DNA of 64,000 nucleotides from Diploptera punctata. Taxonomy: Eukaryota > Arthropoda > Insecta > Blattodea > Blaberidae. The notes under the pieces were generated by a model, which was not told the DNA's origin, ran no database searches, and worked only from the letters and a program-made list of their open reading frames with translations. The translations under genes were made by a program, and so were the position numbers. Where the stretch lies: assembly GCA_030220185.1 (NCBI GenBank), contig JASPKZ010000422.1:1933001-1997000 (forward strand), given 5' to 3'. Positions 34,866 through 47,910 of this stretch are shown in pieces. Positions within the stretch are counted from its first letter, which is position 1. Each line of letters starts with the position of its first letter.

Positions 34866-35250
34866 GAAGTCATATTTAAAGAGAAAAATTATACGCTCAG
34901 ACCGGGACTTGAACCCGGGACCCTTGGTTTTCTAGTCCAAGTGCTCTACCATTTGAGCTACCTGAGCAAGTACCGATCTAAACGCAAATCTTTTTCTATA
35001 TACGTTGAAATTCCCGCCCCAAATGCTTTGAAGCCTTTGCTTCTATCTTTGCAAATGGCAGCTCCTATATTAAGAAGACATATTTGGGAATTATACATTA
35101 CATTATAAATGCCAGTACGGCTATTTTCGATGTTTTTATTATTAATTTCATACATCTCAATGATGGATAAATCATATTTAAAGAGAAAAATTATACGCTC
35201 AGACCGGGACTTGAACCCGGGACCCTTGGTTTTCTAGTCCAAGAAGTACT
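34866..35250 (-). repeat. tRNA-core repeat, head-to-tail dimer (period 302 bp)
   Basis: Two copies of the head plus core start at 34871 and 35173. The first has a complete 73-nt tRNA-like core (minus strand 34967-34895) identical to the copy at 23438-23510. The second breaks off after 72 identical bases at about 35244. Between them lies the family spacer, with CCCCAAATGCTTTGAAGCCT and GCAAATGGCAGCTCC. The high identity of the two heads shows a recent tandem state. Confidence 0.75.
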
Positions 35251-35809
35251 AGAAAAAATTAGGTTTGTAATTTCATAAAATTTTGAAATTGACACAATGA
35301 GTGCACATTTTATATTGTGATATGTGTTAGAGTATACAGGAAATCTAAGAATCTAAAAATTAAGTCTCATGTTGAAATATTCTTAAATGATTCACTAAAA
35401 TGCTATGTAAATTATGAAGGGAATTGTAGTTTGAATTTTTTGAGCTGCAGTGGTTTGTATATTAACGAATGTATCCATATGTTGCTGTGCTAGTCCTCTT
35501 TTAAATTTTGTTTTTTTTTATTGATTGATCCCAGTAAATGAAGGCTACATTGAGCTCTGCTGCACGACCCTTAGCACTTGTTTTTGAGTGTTTTTACTGC
35601 CCCTTATTACCCCAGTAGCAGTGCTGTTTGCCAAAGTTAATATATTTTACTTTTCAGTTTAGTACCCAGTTTTTTGCTCCCATAATCTGTGCATGAAGTT
35701 TGTTGGTAGCCCTCATTTGTATTTTTTTTTCTGGCACTCAACGGGAGGAAGGAAGCATCGGCATTCGTGTCGGAATTCACTGACACGTGTCACCCCATCC
35801 CTGTTACAG

Positions 35810-36082
35810 GTGGAGTAAATTCCCCGCGGCCTTATGGACTGAAACAGGATCCTCACTCCCATCCCCACCTAATGTCTCCGAGCCATCCTATGTCGCCTCA
35901 TCCATTTCATCCCCCCGAACCACACCCCTTACAACCCCACCACCATCCGCAGCACCACCCCATGATGTATCATACGCCTCCCGATTCCCAATTTTGTTTC
36001 AATCAGGCCGATATACAAATATATGGGACGAACGACCGTGGCCGTCCCCAAGCCCACACACCAACCAATCACCAGCCGGGTG
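35810..36082 (+). CDS. tai: taiman exon 8 of window (His/Pro-rich, symmetric)
   Basis: Acceptor CCCTGTTACAG, donor G|GTAAGT. The exon is 273 nt, phase 1 at both ends, so it is a frame-neutral cassette of 91 codons. The peptide starts GGVNSPRPYGLKQDPHSHPH and has repeated SHPM/SPHPFHPPEPHP and HHHPQHHPMMYHTPPDSQF motifs. It ends IYGTNDRGRPQAHTPTNHQP. It is markedly richer in G+C than the surrounding intron. Without it exon 7 would join exon 9 cleanly (QLPGGNNG). The cockroach Taiman is known to have isoforms differing by C-terminal-half insertions. Whether this exon is one of them is inference. Confidence 0.88.
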
Positions 36083-37080
36083 GTAAGTCAGGTGACCTTG
36101 TCCTCATGTGGAACCTCGAGGGAAGTTCACACTTAACCAAAGCGAAGTCAAAAATAATTTTTCTTCATAAGAAATTGTATATTTCTCACATATACAGTGA
36201 TAAATCTGATTAAAGTAAAAGCAAGCTAAAAGAATGATATTCTTGTCTAGAATATTTTTGTTTTTCTATAATATTTAATATTTGATTTTCAATGAGTTGA
36301 TTTTATATAATGTGTAAAAACAAAATGCTCTTTATTTATTTAACTAAATCTCTTTTTAATACACGTACAAATAATACCTTAAAAAATTCATGTATGTCAT
36401 CTCTAAGAATTTTATAATTATAGCAATTTGTAATTATATAATTTTAAGAAATACTGTGTTTACCTGATATATATATTTTTTCTTCACTGATCCAAAAAAA
36501 CTGTAGATATTTTAAAATCCACAATATTGTTACATTTGATTGAGGTCAATCCCAAAAATATACCTTACTGCCAAGAAAAGTTCAGCAATATAATTTAATT
36601 GAAATATTTGATAAATGCAGTCATAAATTTTAAAGACTTCATTAATATAATAAAATGAATAATGTAATTTTTTTTAGTTTTTGCTATGAAATCTATATGA
36701 ATGTAAATAATTGCAATTCTCAAAATATGTAATTCCAGTTTACAATTCTCATAGACTTTGTTATTCAGAATTCTTAGGAAGTTTCTTAAATTCAGGATTG
36801 ACTTATATTCAGGTAAATACAATATTTATGACAGTTGTGATCATGGCAGTCTATACTACAGTATTGTGTAAACCATGACTCAGTATTGTGTAAACCATGA
36901 CTCACTAGATAATCAATTGTGGTTTCTTTATGGCCTTGATATTCAGCTTCTTAATCATCTTTTTTATTTTATTAATCTGTATTTGGCTAAAATTCAGGTT
37001 GGTTTCTAATCAGTAAAAAGTATAGATGTTAATACCGGAGCAAATACTCTACAAACAAAATTACTGGAATTTATTTATAT
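36083..37080. other. Start of 12.5 kb intron, no gene
   Basis: AT-rich sequence with no exon seen. There is a 23-bp tandem duplication near 36860-36903 (CAGTATTGTGTAAACCATGA twice). Confidence 0.45.
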
Positions 37081-37084
37081 AATT

Positions 37085-37330
37085 TCAAATTGTAGTCAAG
37101 TGGTCAGAGGCATAATGTTTTGGCACAAAGCTGTAAGTACATGCACTGGCTCAAGTCCCCCATAGGGTAAGACATTTCTCATGGAATTTCAGCCAGTATG
37201 GAACTGGTGCTCACTCAGGATCAGTATCATTGGTGAGTTACAAAAACTTGCCAATTAAATTTTGCAGAAAGGGAAGCAAGAAGAATAATGGAGATCATCC
37301 ATGATCCTGGACATTACACAATTACTTTTT
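37085..37330 (+). mobile_element. SINE family A, old copy
   Basis: A tRNA-like head (GTAGTCAAGTGGTCAGAGGC ... GGCTCAAGTCCCCCATAGGG) is followed by ATTTCTCATGGAATTTCAGC and CAGTATGGAACTGGTGCTCA, matching the body of 52849-53192 with many changes. Confidence 0.65.
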
Positions 37331-40300
37331 GTAAAAATTAAGTTATGATCATTCTTAGTCTTTCAAAGATATTTATGAATTATAAAGAGATACCAACTAA
37401 AAATAATAGTTTGTGAGATAAACTATTTAATTTATAAATATAAAAATTTCGTTAGTAAATTTATTGATAATTAATTAGCTAATAAATTATTTTGGTATTA
37501 CTGGTTAAAGAGCTCATGGTTTACTAAATTTTCACTGTATCTTTTGGTTAGGAAGCAAAATCAATGCAACTTCGATGATACATTTTTTGGTATGTTTGTA
37601 ATGTCTCTGTCGAATATCAAGGATATAAAGAATTACTATTTGTTACCAAGTGGATGTGGTATTAAAAACTGATAAATTTCAGAAATGTTTACCAATGGAT
37701 GGTATCCCAGCAAACAAACAGCCATCATTTAAGGCAGGAAATTGACATAAAAAGAAATAGTCAAATAATAAAACAATGCTAGTGTGAAAAATCCAGATTT
37801 TTTTTTTTGCATCGCTTTGGTAAAGATTGAACAAGACCTTCACTTTCCGGCTTTTCCTTCTTTGTCTGGCCTCATCTTGGTTGCATTTCCGCATGTCAGC
37901 TCGCTCCAAGGCTAGCACACTTGCCCACTTCCTGTCCCAAAACACCAATTGTGATTAACAGGCTAAATGTGTGTTTGTTTCATCAGTATGTGTTCTTTTA
38001 TGTTTTACTCGTGCTTTATTTGTGTTTTGTTGCTTATTTGCCTTTGTGCACCGCTTACAACGCGGGCTACATTACATCTTCCACCAATCTGGAGGATAGA
38101 TATTTATTTGCATATATAGGAACTGTTTCGTATGTACAGTTTTGTCCTGTTTGGCTTCGTGTAAAACATGTTTTCCTTTCTTTTCTGCTCTCCCCAATTT
38201 TTGTGATATACTATTGTTTTTGTTGTTTTTATATAAATATAGGTATGTCCAATTTTATTGTATTTAAATGTAAGATTTTAACATAATTTTGAGACTTAAT
38301 AACATTAGATCAATTTTCATATTTCTTTAAACCTCACTATATCCATTTTGAGAAAGGAGATTCAGTAACTAGATCGGTCAGAGCTAAAATGAAACAAGTC
38401 ACATTAAAATTGTTCAGGAAATGTATCAAATTATCCTGTTGTGAAAAATAAATAAATAGGATAATCATGTTACATGAAATAAAAAAACTCTACATTTTGG
38501 TTATAAATCAGCCCAAATATCTTTATGTTTCATTAAAAGAATGCTAAGTTATACATTTCCTTAAAATAAAAAAAAACATTAGCTTCTTTTAGTTCTTATT
38601 GATACAACTGAAACAATTTAATGTCAAAGCTATCTTTTTGCAACAAAATATAATAAGATAAATTATAATTGACCTACACCTCTCAAAGTTTTCATTAGAT
38701 ATTTATTTTAAATTTATAATATTTTTTTAATTTGCAAATTAAAAGCAAAATCAAGAATTCAGTTGATTAGGTGGATATAAGTGCAAAATTGAATTGATAT
38801 CCAATAATCACTAGAGTAAGTAATTCACTTACTGCTATCATGAAAATATCCTACTGGAATGCGTTGTCTAAATACAAAAGATTTTTGGAATTCATTTCTA
38901 TCTGTCCATAATTGTTTATCACTGTCTTCACTCCTACCCATCTAGTATATGTCTTTACCTGTACATTAACTGCCTTATTTTCCTTTCCACAGTTTTCCTT
39001 GTAATCCTTGTTAGTAGACATTTAATTGTATATTGCATTATTTGGTTTTTATTTCTTTATGATTGTAATATTCTTTTAATGACTTTAGAAATTAGAGCCC
39101 AAAAATAGTAAAATAATACCAGAAGGTATACTTTTTCAAACTATTTTGAAATGAAACTATTCTAATGTGATAAAGAGTGATCTTTTTCTCTCATTCATAT
39201 CAAGATCTCAGATATTCAAACAGTATGTTAAGAAAATATTTTCCTCATTGGCTGAGTCTATAAAAATGTGGCTTTATTGGTTCATTGGAGTGTAAATTAT
39301 ATAATGATCTATCCTTTTTTGTTCTATACAAATAATTATCCTCATCTGAAATTTAATAACTTCTTTCTGGAAATGGATATATTAATTTTTTTGCATTTTC
39401 ATAAACTTCATATTCATGAAGCATCTTTTTATATAAATTATAGACATAATAATTTTGTGTTTTGAAAACTTGCATGAAAATTCAAATAGAATATTTAATA
39501 TTGCCAGTAAGTATGTGTGGGATCTAAAATATTTTACTAACTTAGAAAAATATCATCTAGATCACTAAGTGCATGTAATCATTAAGAAAATAATCATGTG
39601 CACTAACATATTGACGAATAACGTATAAATCTTGAATGTCTTTTTTTTTTTCATTTTTATTTCTGATGGAATTACTGCTTTCAGATTTGCCTGCTATGAA
39701 GTTGTGATTTAAAACACATGTAGTTGACCTTAAAATATTTTTGCTATTGGTATTTTTTAAATTCATGCAAGATGAAATAACCATAAAAACTTGTTAAAAA
39801 TGAACATGAACTATTAGAAATTAAAAAAAAAAAGAGGTAATTTTATAAAATTGTTTGCCTGCTGTACTTATGCATTTCTTCCACTATTTATGTTGCTTTT
39901 GCCTATTTCTCCTGTGTTTACTAACGTAATTACTAACATCTAACCTAGGCCTCATAAATTTAGTTACATAAATAGTACAATAATTGGCATTAGTGCACTG
40001 GATGAACAATTGTATAAAATTACTGTCATCAACAATAAATTAGATTATGGTAAGTAAAATTTTCACAAGCCAATTAGAAGTAACTCAGGTAGTAAGACAT
40101 CTGACCACAATAACAGGCAACTGAAAGTTGGAGATTTTTCTTCATTATTTGTGTCCACAGGCTCTAAATGAGTACTGTGAACTTCAAATCCCTATATTGA
40201 CCTGGAGCAACTAGCTCAGCTCTGCACACTAAATATTACAAGTAAAACCATATGAAATAATTAACTGCAACTTACCTGTGTATTACATTTTGCATATTTT

Positions 40301-40860
40301 TAACTATATGGTTTTTTAAAACTTTCTCACATAAACAAAACTTTCATGAAGATTTGACCTTTAATACAATACATTTTGTTACATTGAAAATTACAATAAT
40401 GCTTATGATAGGTTTGAAAGAAATTTAACAAAGCATGTGCTAGAATATATCCTTTCAAATTATATATTGATATGTAATAAATAATATATATTTTTTAAAA
40501 ATTCCTATTGCTTTATTTTTTGGAAAGCATTTTTCAGGCTGCATGTTCATATAGTTAAATTATTGATTTATTTATATCCCCAATGGCTAATCTTAGTTTA
40601 TGTCGTATGAAAGATAATATAAAAATCATGTTTTTGCTTTTATTGTGGATAATTGAATTTAATGCACATTTTATCCATTTAATTTAACATATTTGCCCAA
40701 TTTATATTTGTATTTTAAATTCATTTGTGGTAAAATGCAAATTGCAGATTTTTTTTATGTTTGTAGAGAGCATTCAATTCAAATTAGTGATGTTAATGAG
40801 ATTGAAATTTAAAAATAACAACCTCATTTCTGGATTTCTGATTTAACACAGTAAACAAAA
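37330..40860. other. Intronic DNA, nothing firmly identified
   Basis: AT-rich sequence. A slightly GC-richer patch at 37820-37960 and 38040-38200 has open frames on both strands. It has no splice-supported tai-like peptide and no recognised family, so no gene is called. Confidence 0.4.
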
Positions 40861-40899
40861 CACAGCAAGAATAGTAAAACATAATAAAAACCCTGTCCA

Positions 40900-41175
40900 G
40901 TAGTTTGAGGGATGAGATGAAATGAAGCCTCTTATTGAGTGTATATGATGTACAAGGTGCTGGCCAACCATGCCAGTCATGAAATGAGATGGTACAAAAT
41001 TGATGTCTTGAGTATGTAGAAATAGTGGAATGAAGCTTTTGGCGGGGGAAAATGAGAGAAAACTCTGTGAAAACCCTGCCCTAGCTCCAATTCATTTACC
41101 ACGAATCCCACATGGAATGAACGAGGTGCGAACTCTGGCCTTAGAAGTGAAAACTAACCACTTGCATCAAAACAA
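40900..41175 (-). mobile_element. Probable old SINE
   Basis: GC-richer block with a reversed B-box-like string (GTGCGAACTCTGGCC) and a C-rich stretch (CCCTGCCCTAGCTCC), resembling a worn tRNA-headed SINE in reverse. No other copy in the window, so the call is weak. Confidence 0.3.
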
Positions 41176-42044
41176 TTTTTAAATGTTATAGCGCTCTCTA
41201 AAAATCAGAATATACTTAAAAACAAGTATGATCAGATTGCATAGGAAAGAAGGGCAGAGGGAAATGGTATCAGTGTAGGTTACATTTATTGATGGATGTA
41301 ATTTTCTCCAGCAAATGTATGGGAAAATGCTTTGTCAATGATGAATGAGTTAACTAGGTGCAGCAATTTTTTATTCTAAGCTTTTGAGTTAGTGAATTGT
41401 GAGAAGGGCTAACTTAATTTATTGCTTTTACTGTAACCGGGTGCTTAAGGCAATATGCCTATGGGGGAAGAAAGTAGTAAGCAGTGTGGGGAGTCACATG
41501 GTTTATGTGGGGAATATCTCAATCCTAATTTCAGTTTTCTTAACTGTATTTTGATATTTCTTACATCAATAGCTACACAGTTGTCATGATATTGAGTGGT
41601 CTCTATTTCAAGCCATATACACAAATAAAAAATTCTATTGCATAGTAAATACTCATCAGAAATGCTAACTATGGAGACAGCATCAATTACTAAAATACAG
41701 TGAAATTATTATTTGAATGCAATTAGACAGATGAATGGATTCTAGGTTATGCAAGTCAATATGCTTATTTTTAACATAAATGTCTATAAATATAGCTATT
41801 ATATTGTGGAATAATAATATTAATCATAATTTGAGGGAGGTGAATTATACAGGGAATGATTGGAAAATATTACCTCAGAATGTCACATATTATAAAACCC
41901 TTACATCTAATGCATTTTTTATTTAACCTTTCAATTGACAGTTAGAAACATTAAAAAAACATAGAATATCCAGTAAAAAGAATGATTCAGGTTTTGTTAT
42001 GATGGGTAAAAACAAGGATTATTCAAATATTATAAAATTATTGA

Positions 42045-42330
42045 TGTTTTTATTATTAATCTAACACTTCTCACTGAAGGATAAATTATATTTGAAGAGA
42101 AACATTTTTGCCCAGATTGAGACTCGAGTCCAGGACCTTTGACTTTCTGGGTCAATGCTCTACCAACTGAGCTGCCGGGGCGAGTTCCAATCTAGACGCA
42201 AATTTTTCTCTTATATACGTTGTAATTCCCACACACCAAGTGCTATGAAACCTTTGCTTCTATATTTGCAAATGGCTGCTTCTTAGTTAAGAAGACATTT
42301 ATTGGGAATTTAAACACTACTTTATAAAAT
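42045..42330 (-). repeat. tRNA-core repeat, complete unit
   Basis: The head TTTTTATTATTAATCTAACA ... ATATTTGAAGAGAAACATTT leads to the core at minus strand 42181-42110: acceptor GCCCCGG, A box AGCTCAGTTGGTAGAGC, and T arm CCTGGACTCGAGTC. The spacer has CAAATTTTTCTCTTATATAC, TGCTATGAAACCTTTGCTTC and a tail ending ACTACTTTATAAA. It is the best example of unit order: head, core, spacer, tail. Confidence 0.75.
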
Positions 42331-44680
42331 TAGTTTTCTCAATTCTTGGTTTTTGTGACATTCCTTGTTTTTCCCCTACAGTCGTCATATAATTTAACTG
42401 AATATATTATTTGTTAATGTTTAAAATGTGCATTCCTTCCTATTATTCACAGTTATTATAACTTTCATTGATACAGATTCTAATATGTTGAAAATAGTTT
42501 ATACAGAGTGGAAGGTAAATTAATTGTAGAAAATGAATATGTAGAGCAAATGAAAAATCAAACATTATTTGCTTATGTTTGAGAATTATTAGTTTTATCC
42601 TTGATCAAAGATATTGAGTAAACATTACATGAGTCCAAAACCTAAAGCTAAGAAGCTTTAAATTGATATAGATTATAAATGTTGGTTGATAGAAATACTT
42701 TCGCAGAATAATAATTATTATTTGTTTCCAACAATTAATAAAACGAGATTAATTTACACAGTTGTAAAGCTTATTAAAATTGGGTGGTATCTTTATTTAT
42801 ATAACTTAGAATGGTTTCAAATTCATTTTTTTAATTTCACAATAAAAATTAAAATTGAAACATTTTTTTTCTTGAAATGTAAGTGTACTAATTTGAATCC
42901 TCTCATTGAATGTATGACCTAAAATAATAACATGACTTGTATTCCACTATGTGTATTGCTTTTCCTAATTTATCTTTGTGCTTTTCTTCCACTTCTATCT
43001 GCATGAAAAGAAAGAAAGTCTTTTAAATGCACAGACACATACACAGAAATGTAAACATAAACCTTATTTGTCGCACTTCACTTTAGCTTCTACTGCCTTA
43101 CCACAGCGACAACATACACAGAAAACATTACACAATCAAAAGTGAGGCAATTGTATGTGCTTATTGGTAACACTGATATTTGTGCTTTGTGAATGAAACG
43201 CAGGATGGTTGGTACATGGGATGAAAATGTGTTTTTTGTACATAATATTATTGAACAGAGATTCCTAACACAAATTCCTCGCTTGTCTAGATATCTATAT
43301 GCAATGTTTCATTTTATGGAAATGACAGAATGAAGAAAGACAAAATATTTTAATTCAATTATTTGAATGTTTAGATCTTTAATAAAAGTAATGTGGTAGC
43401 CCATTATTTAGTAAGTCATGTTATAGGGTGCAAATTGTGGATGTAAATATTGATAACAAAATTTTGACCAATGAATTTATGTAATTGTACAATTTTACAA
43501 CACTCTACTACAAAGTCATAAATGCATTAAAAAATTAATTGCTATTACCATTGTTATGAAGTTGTCCCCTTCTTTCCCTTTTGTTGTTTTTAAGAAAATA
43601 GTTAAATGATTCAAAAGCAATTTTTATAATCCTATTTCATGTATTGTGGGCCTGTATCATTAAGAAAGTTTACAACTAAAATCTTCAAACATAAAATTTT
43701 GTCACCTCTATTTATGTCCAAAAATCACACTCTGTAACTTGAGAGAAAAATTACAATAATAAGTTGAGGCAATTGATAATTCATTATAAGATAGTATTAG
43801 CTTGTGAGGGAAAAGAAAAGTTATTAGAATATTTTTAAGAATCAAAATTTAGAAGAAACAAGCTTAAAAAGATATTTGTAATTTTTTTTCTGATGCACAT
43901 TGTTGGGAATCTCTGTGATGAAAGTTCACAGGAATTATTATGAATTTTAACCATGTGGGGATTTATATGTTTATTGTGGGCTAAATGTTGTGTATAATTT
44001 GATACTATAATGGTTACATTTTGTCAGGAATCTGTTAATGTTTGTGTGATGTAACATAAATGTAGCCTAATCAAAGATTCACATTTTAGGATAAAGCTGA
44101 AAAAAGTTATAATATTTATCATATGAAAATTATTTGTAATATTAAGTAACGTAATATGAATTTGGATATCAATCTACAAGAACAACATAAGTCAATTGCT
44201 GAGACTCTTTAACATTAAGAATAAAATTATAATTTTTTGTTTTTCACCTTTATCCAAATATAACATTGTTGCTTATTGTTGAATTTGTTTTTAGGAGTTT
44301 TCCAAACTGAATTTATCGTTTTATTAAAATTAATTTGATAAAAATATTTAACATCTGAGATTAAGAATTAAAAAAAATGTCATCTGTTTCTTAAATATTT
44401 TAAATTTGTTTTAGAAAAAATGTTTAAACAGTTTGGGAAGCGCCTGTTGCAGTTAAAATGAGGTGCTGAGTGTGATAAAAAAATTGATAATATTTACAAA
44501 TTTTTAATATGATTGTGTCCTGTTAATATTGGCAGACTTTGTTACTATAATTTAAGAAATTTATTGAGTTACAATGATACTTAACACCTCATATATTCTG
44601 CAAGATAACTATTTTGTAAAATCTCAAAGTTGATTCAGCTGAAATTTATGACATAGTTTAAATTGCACAATTATATAACA
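42330..44680. other. Intronic DNA, nothing firmly identified
   Basis: AT-rich, with no exon, transposase or RT motif and no RNA gene recognised. Confidence 0.4.
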
Positions 44681-44973
44681 TATGTCCACCACTGTGGTCA
44701 CGCAGCTGGCCTGGGTTCGATTCCCAGTCAGGACAGGCTCCTGGGTGAGGTTTTTCGGGGGTTTTCCTCACCTGTAAGACACATGTCAGGAAGCTTAGAG
44801 CCCAATGGTGCCCTAAAATCATCCAACCATCGTCATCATCTTTCACTAGTGTGGAAAAGAACGGGAAGCTACCACACCTATAATTCCCTAGTAAAGCTGC
44901 AAAGCATAGCATCGAAATGTTATGATTGCAGTGAAAGACCTGCCCTTCGGGCAGAATTACTATGGATGGATAT

Positions 44974-45010
<37 letters not shown>
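44680..45010 (+). mobile_element. SINE family B copy ending in (AT)n
   Basis: Head with B box GGGTTCGATTCCCAGTC (about 44711-44727), then CTCCTGGGTGAGGTTTTTCG, and a different 3' part (GATTGCAGTGAAAGACCTGC). It runs into an (AT)n microsatellite at about 44977-45009. The shared 5' half with 13625-13985 defines the family. Confidence 0.7.
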
Positions 45011-45011
<1 letters not shown>

Positions 45012-45187
45012 TATATTTCTTTCTTAGTAATCCAAATTATTTAAATTATACATTAGTTTCTCTTTCTTCATAAACTTAGTGGTTTATTCATTTTAACTTT
45101 CAAGACAAACTTTGAGATTATAAATGCAAAATGTTGTCTTTTAGTTTGTTTTTATATTTAAATTTAGAACCCAATTAATTTTGAATT

Positions 45188-45227
<40 letters not shown>

Positions 45228-46430
45228 CATAGATTTAAATTGAACAACTCTTTTTTTATTATTATTATTATTATTAGCTTGGTGAGAAGATAATAAGGTT
45301 CTGAAATACACATAACATTTCCAGCCACTTATAAATTCATTAGAATATGAGAAACATTAGCAACTCACTTATTATTAAAGAATCTTAGAAATAAAAATTA
45401 GAAAGTAATTTGTTTTAGTTGCTGATACAATTATTTTAAAAATGTACTTTTTTTAAACCTCTTGATAAAAGAATGAATTTACATAATCTCAATATTGAAA
45501 AATTAATAATCATCATCAGCTGTATAGGTTGTAGTTCTAGAAGAACTGTTATGGTCCATAATAATAACTGAAGTACAGTAGAACCTTGGAACCTTGATTA
45601 TCTATTGTAATGAAGAGGGCAGGGTGATTGGTTGATCAAAAAACTTGAATAATCAGTTTTTTTTTTATTGGTTGAATGATATTTCATGTAGATAGTTTTT
45701 ACTTTAAAAGTATTTCTCAGAAAGTTTTTGAAAAGTCTTTGGCTTTCTTCCATAGGCCTACTGTTTAATTTTTTTCTTATGTTATTTCAAATTTTTTGAA
45801 ACAGAATATTTGAAAAGTACACTTGATCTTGCTGATTACAGTGCAGTTTCTCCCTCATCCCACCATGTACTTACAGGTTTTCAGATAACCTACTTCTCAC
45901 TCAGTGATTTTCACTTTATGTCTAAACTCAAAACTACACATTTTCTCTTCACACTTAACTTCAAACAAGAAATTATCAGCACTGTAAGGACATTAGACCT
46001 ATGGTATAATTTTGAAAACTGACTGCTAACAGTTAGATACAAGAAACCATCTTGTGGGACAATTTTACCTGACACTTCCAAGGAAAAAAAAAAAAAAAAA
46101 GACAGATAATGAAAGTGAAAGTTTCTACTATCTCAGCTCACAGGATGTCGTGTACTGTTATGATGCAGACACAAAATTAAAATATTAAATTTCATTATTA
46201 AACTCTCAGATTGTAATTTAGTTTTAGTGAAGGAAACATATAAATAAATAAAATAAAATAAAAGTAGCAGAAAGACAGTTGGATAAACTGATAATAAATT
46301 GAAAAAGTTCTACTGTAATGTGTTGTTTAGAATATTTGAAATGTGTAAGTTTATCTGCAGATAGAATTTATATTAATTATAAAGAAGTAATTTGTAAAAT
46401 ATAGTTGTCTTGCTCAAGTACCTAATGTGA
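45010..46430. other. Intronic DNA with TA repeats and a possible Tigger-like end
   Basis: (TA)n at 45196-45224 and (ATT)n near 45248-45278. At 45575-45660 the paired strings GTAGAACCTTGGAACCTTGA and TTGATCAAAAAACTTGAATA with an AATAATCAG end recall a pogo/Tigger terminal region. No transposase is visible, so this part is tentative. Confidence 0.35.
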
Positions 46431-46435
46431 TTATC

Positions 46436-47115
46436 ATAAGTAATGCCACGAGTGATTTCCAAATTATCGATAAATTCACGACTCACGAAGTGAGGAGTGA
46501 ATTTATCTAGAGAATTTGGAAATCAAGAGTGGCATTTGTTAGGACTATTTAACGAATAAAATAAAGCTGTTTACTCACAAATCATTATTTAACTACAGTT
46601 ATTTAAAAATATTTTTATATTTAAAGTAAACGGTGATGTTTGAAAACTAATGAGAAACGATAGGTAGCCTACGCTTCTACTGCTTCTTTTGTTTATCACT
46701 GCAACCAGATCATACTATTTATTGCCAAAGGAACGCAATATTGTAAGAATGCTCTCTAGTGGAGAAAAAATGAAACACATCAATCTGTATATTAATTCAT
46801 TTTTGATGTCGTATACATTTAAGAAAGTGCAAACAGTGGTTTCTTTTTTTGGTGGTATAATCAATTGCTACAAATGTTGACATGTAAGCACTATTATATA
46901 CAATCTGGTAGCCGTATTTGTTATAGGCTCAGTCACTGCAAAATAACGGTCAGACCTGTTCAGAATATTAAAAAGGAGGAGCTTTGCTTAATATATGATA
47001 ATCCTAACGTTGATAATTATTTCGTGAAACACGTCTCTGATTGGTTGTAATACAGAAATCATTGAAACGTGATTGGTCATTGACTCCCATTTGGGGCATG
47101 AGTTAAATAGTCACC
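46436..47115. mobile_element. Non-coding MITE-like element
   Basis: Starts GCCACGAGTGATTTCCAAAT. An internal palindrome has GATAAATTCACGACTCACG against GAGGAGTGAATTTATC, and CCAAATTATC against GAGAATTTGG. It closes near GGGGCATGAGTTAAATAGTC. The two halves GACTATTTAACxxA and TTAAATAGTC are inverted. I have no family name for it. Confidence 0.4.
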
Positions 47116-47149
47116 ATGAGGAAATACTTATGCTGTATTTAAAATATAT

Positions 47150-47910
47150 AAGAAAAATGGGAGGATATATTAATAAAATTATTATGGGGTCTCACAGTAA
47201 ATTTACAAAAAACAGAATATCTGGCAATAAATAGCAATGAAAGAGAAAACTTAGTATTGGAAGATGGAATCCAAATAAAGGAAGTGAAACAAACTAAATA
47301 TTTGGGAATGATTATGGATAACATCGAAGGTATAGGCAAAGAGAACATAAAACATAGAATTGAATTGAGTAGCAAAATAATATCATCATTAAATTCCATA
47401 TGGTGGGATAAGCATATTTGGAAAGACACAAAGAAATATATTGGTAAAACATTGGTGGAATCTGTTGCAATGTACGGAAGTGAGGTATGGACAATCAATA
47501 AGTACTACAAGAATAGACTAATAGCTCTAGAAATGGATTATTTACGAAGAAGTGCCAGAAAGTCTAAATTAGAACGTGTCACAAATAAGGAAATTAGAAA
47601 CAAAATGGAAGCAGAAGAAAGCATAATTGAAAGAATTGAGGAAAAGGAATTAAAGTGGTTAGGACATGTTTTAAGAATGGAAGATGAGCGATGGCCGAAG
47701 CAACTATATGAATGGCATCCTAACAGAAAGAAGAAAAGAGGAAGACCAAGGTTAACATGGAAGGAAAACATGAAGACAGTAATGCAAGCTAGAGGGCTAA
47801 GCATCGAAGATGCCCAAGACCGTAGGCTTTGGAGGTTTGGCACGGGAAGACGGCAGCAGCTGTAAAAACCCGAAGATAGAGATTATAAGTAGGAAGTAGT
47901 TTGTTCAAAT
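47150..47910 (+). mobile_element. LINE ORF2 C-terminal part, relatively intact
   Basis: An open frame (47257-47865, 202 codons) encodes VKQTKYLGMIMDNIEGIGKE, VAMYGSEVWTINKYYKNRLI, LKWLGHVLRMEDERWPKQLY and RKKKRGRPRLTWKEN, ending in RRQQL-stop. This is the standard C-terminal layout of an L2/RTE-type ORF2 (YLG box, YGSEVW, WLGHV, GRPR). The stretch before it (47150-47250) continues the RT upstream (LTVNLQKTEYLAIN) in the same strand. The RT palm and endonuclease are absent, so it is 5' truncated. The lack of stops over 200 codons suggests a fairly recent insertion. Confidence 0.8.

Noticed and set aside
35787..36086. Alternative 99-codon frame over tai exon 8
   Set aside because: It is out of phase with exons 7 and 9; the phase-1 frame gives the GGVNSPRPYG continuation and clean junctions.
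37679..38286. Open frames in the GC-richer patch near 37.7-38.3 kb
   Set aside because: Overlapping frames on both strands, no family motif, and no phase-1 splice sites that would link them to exons 8 and 9.
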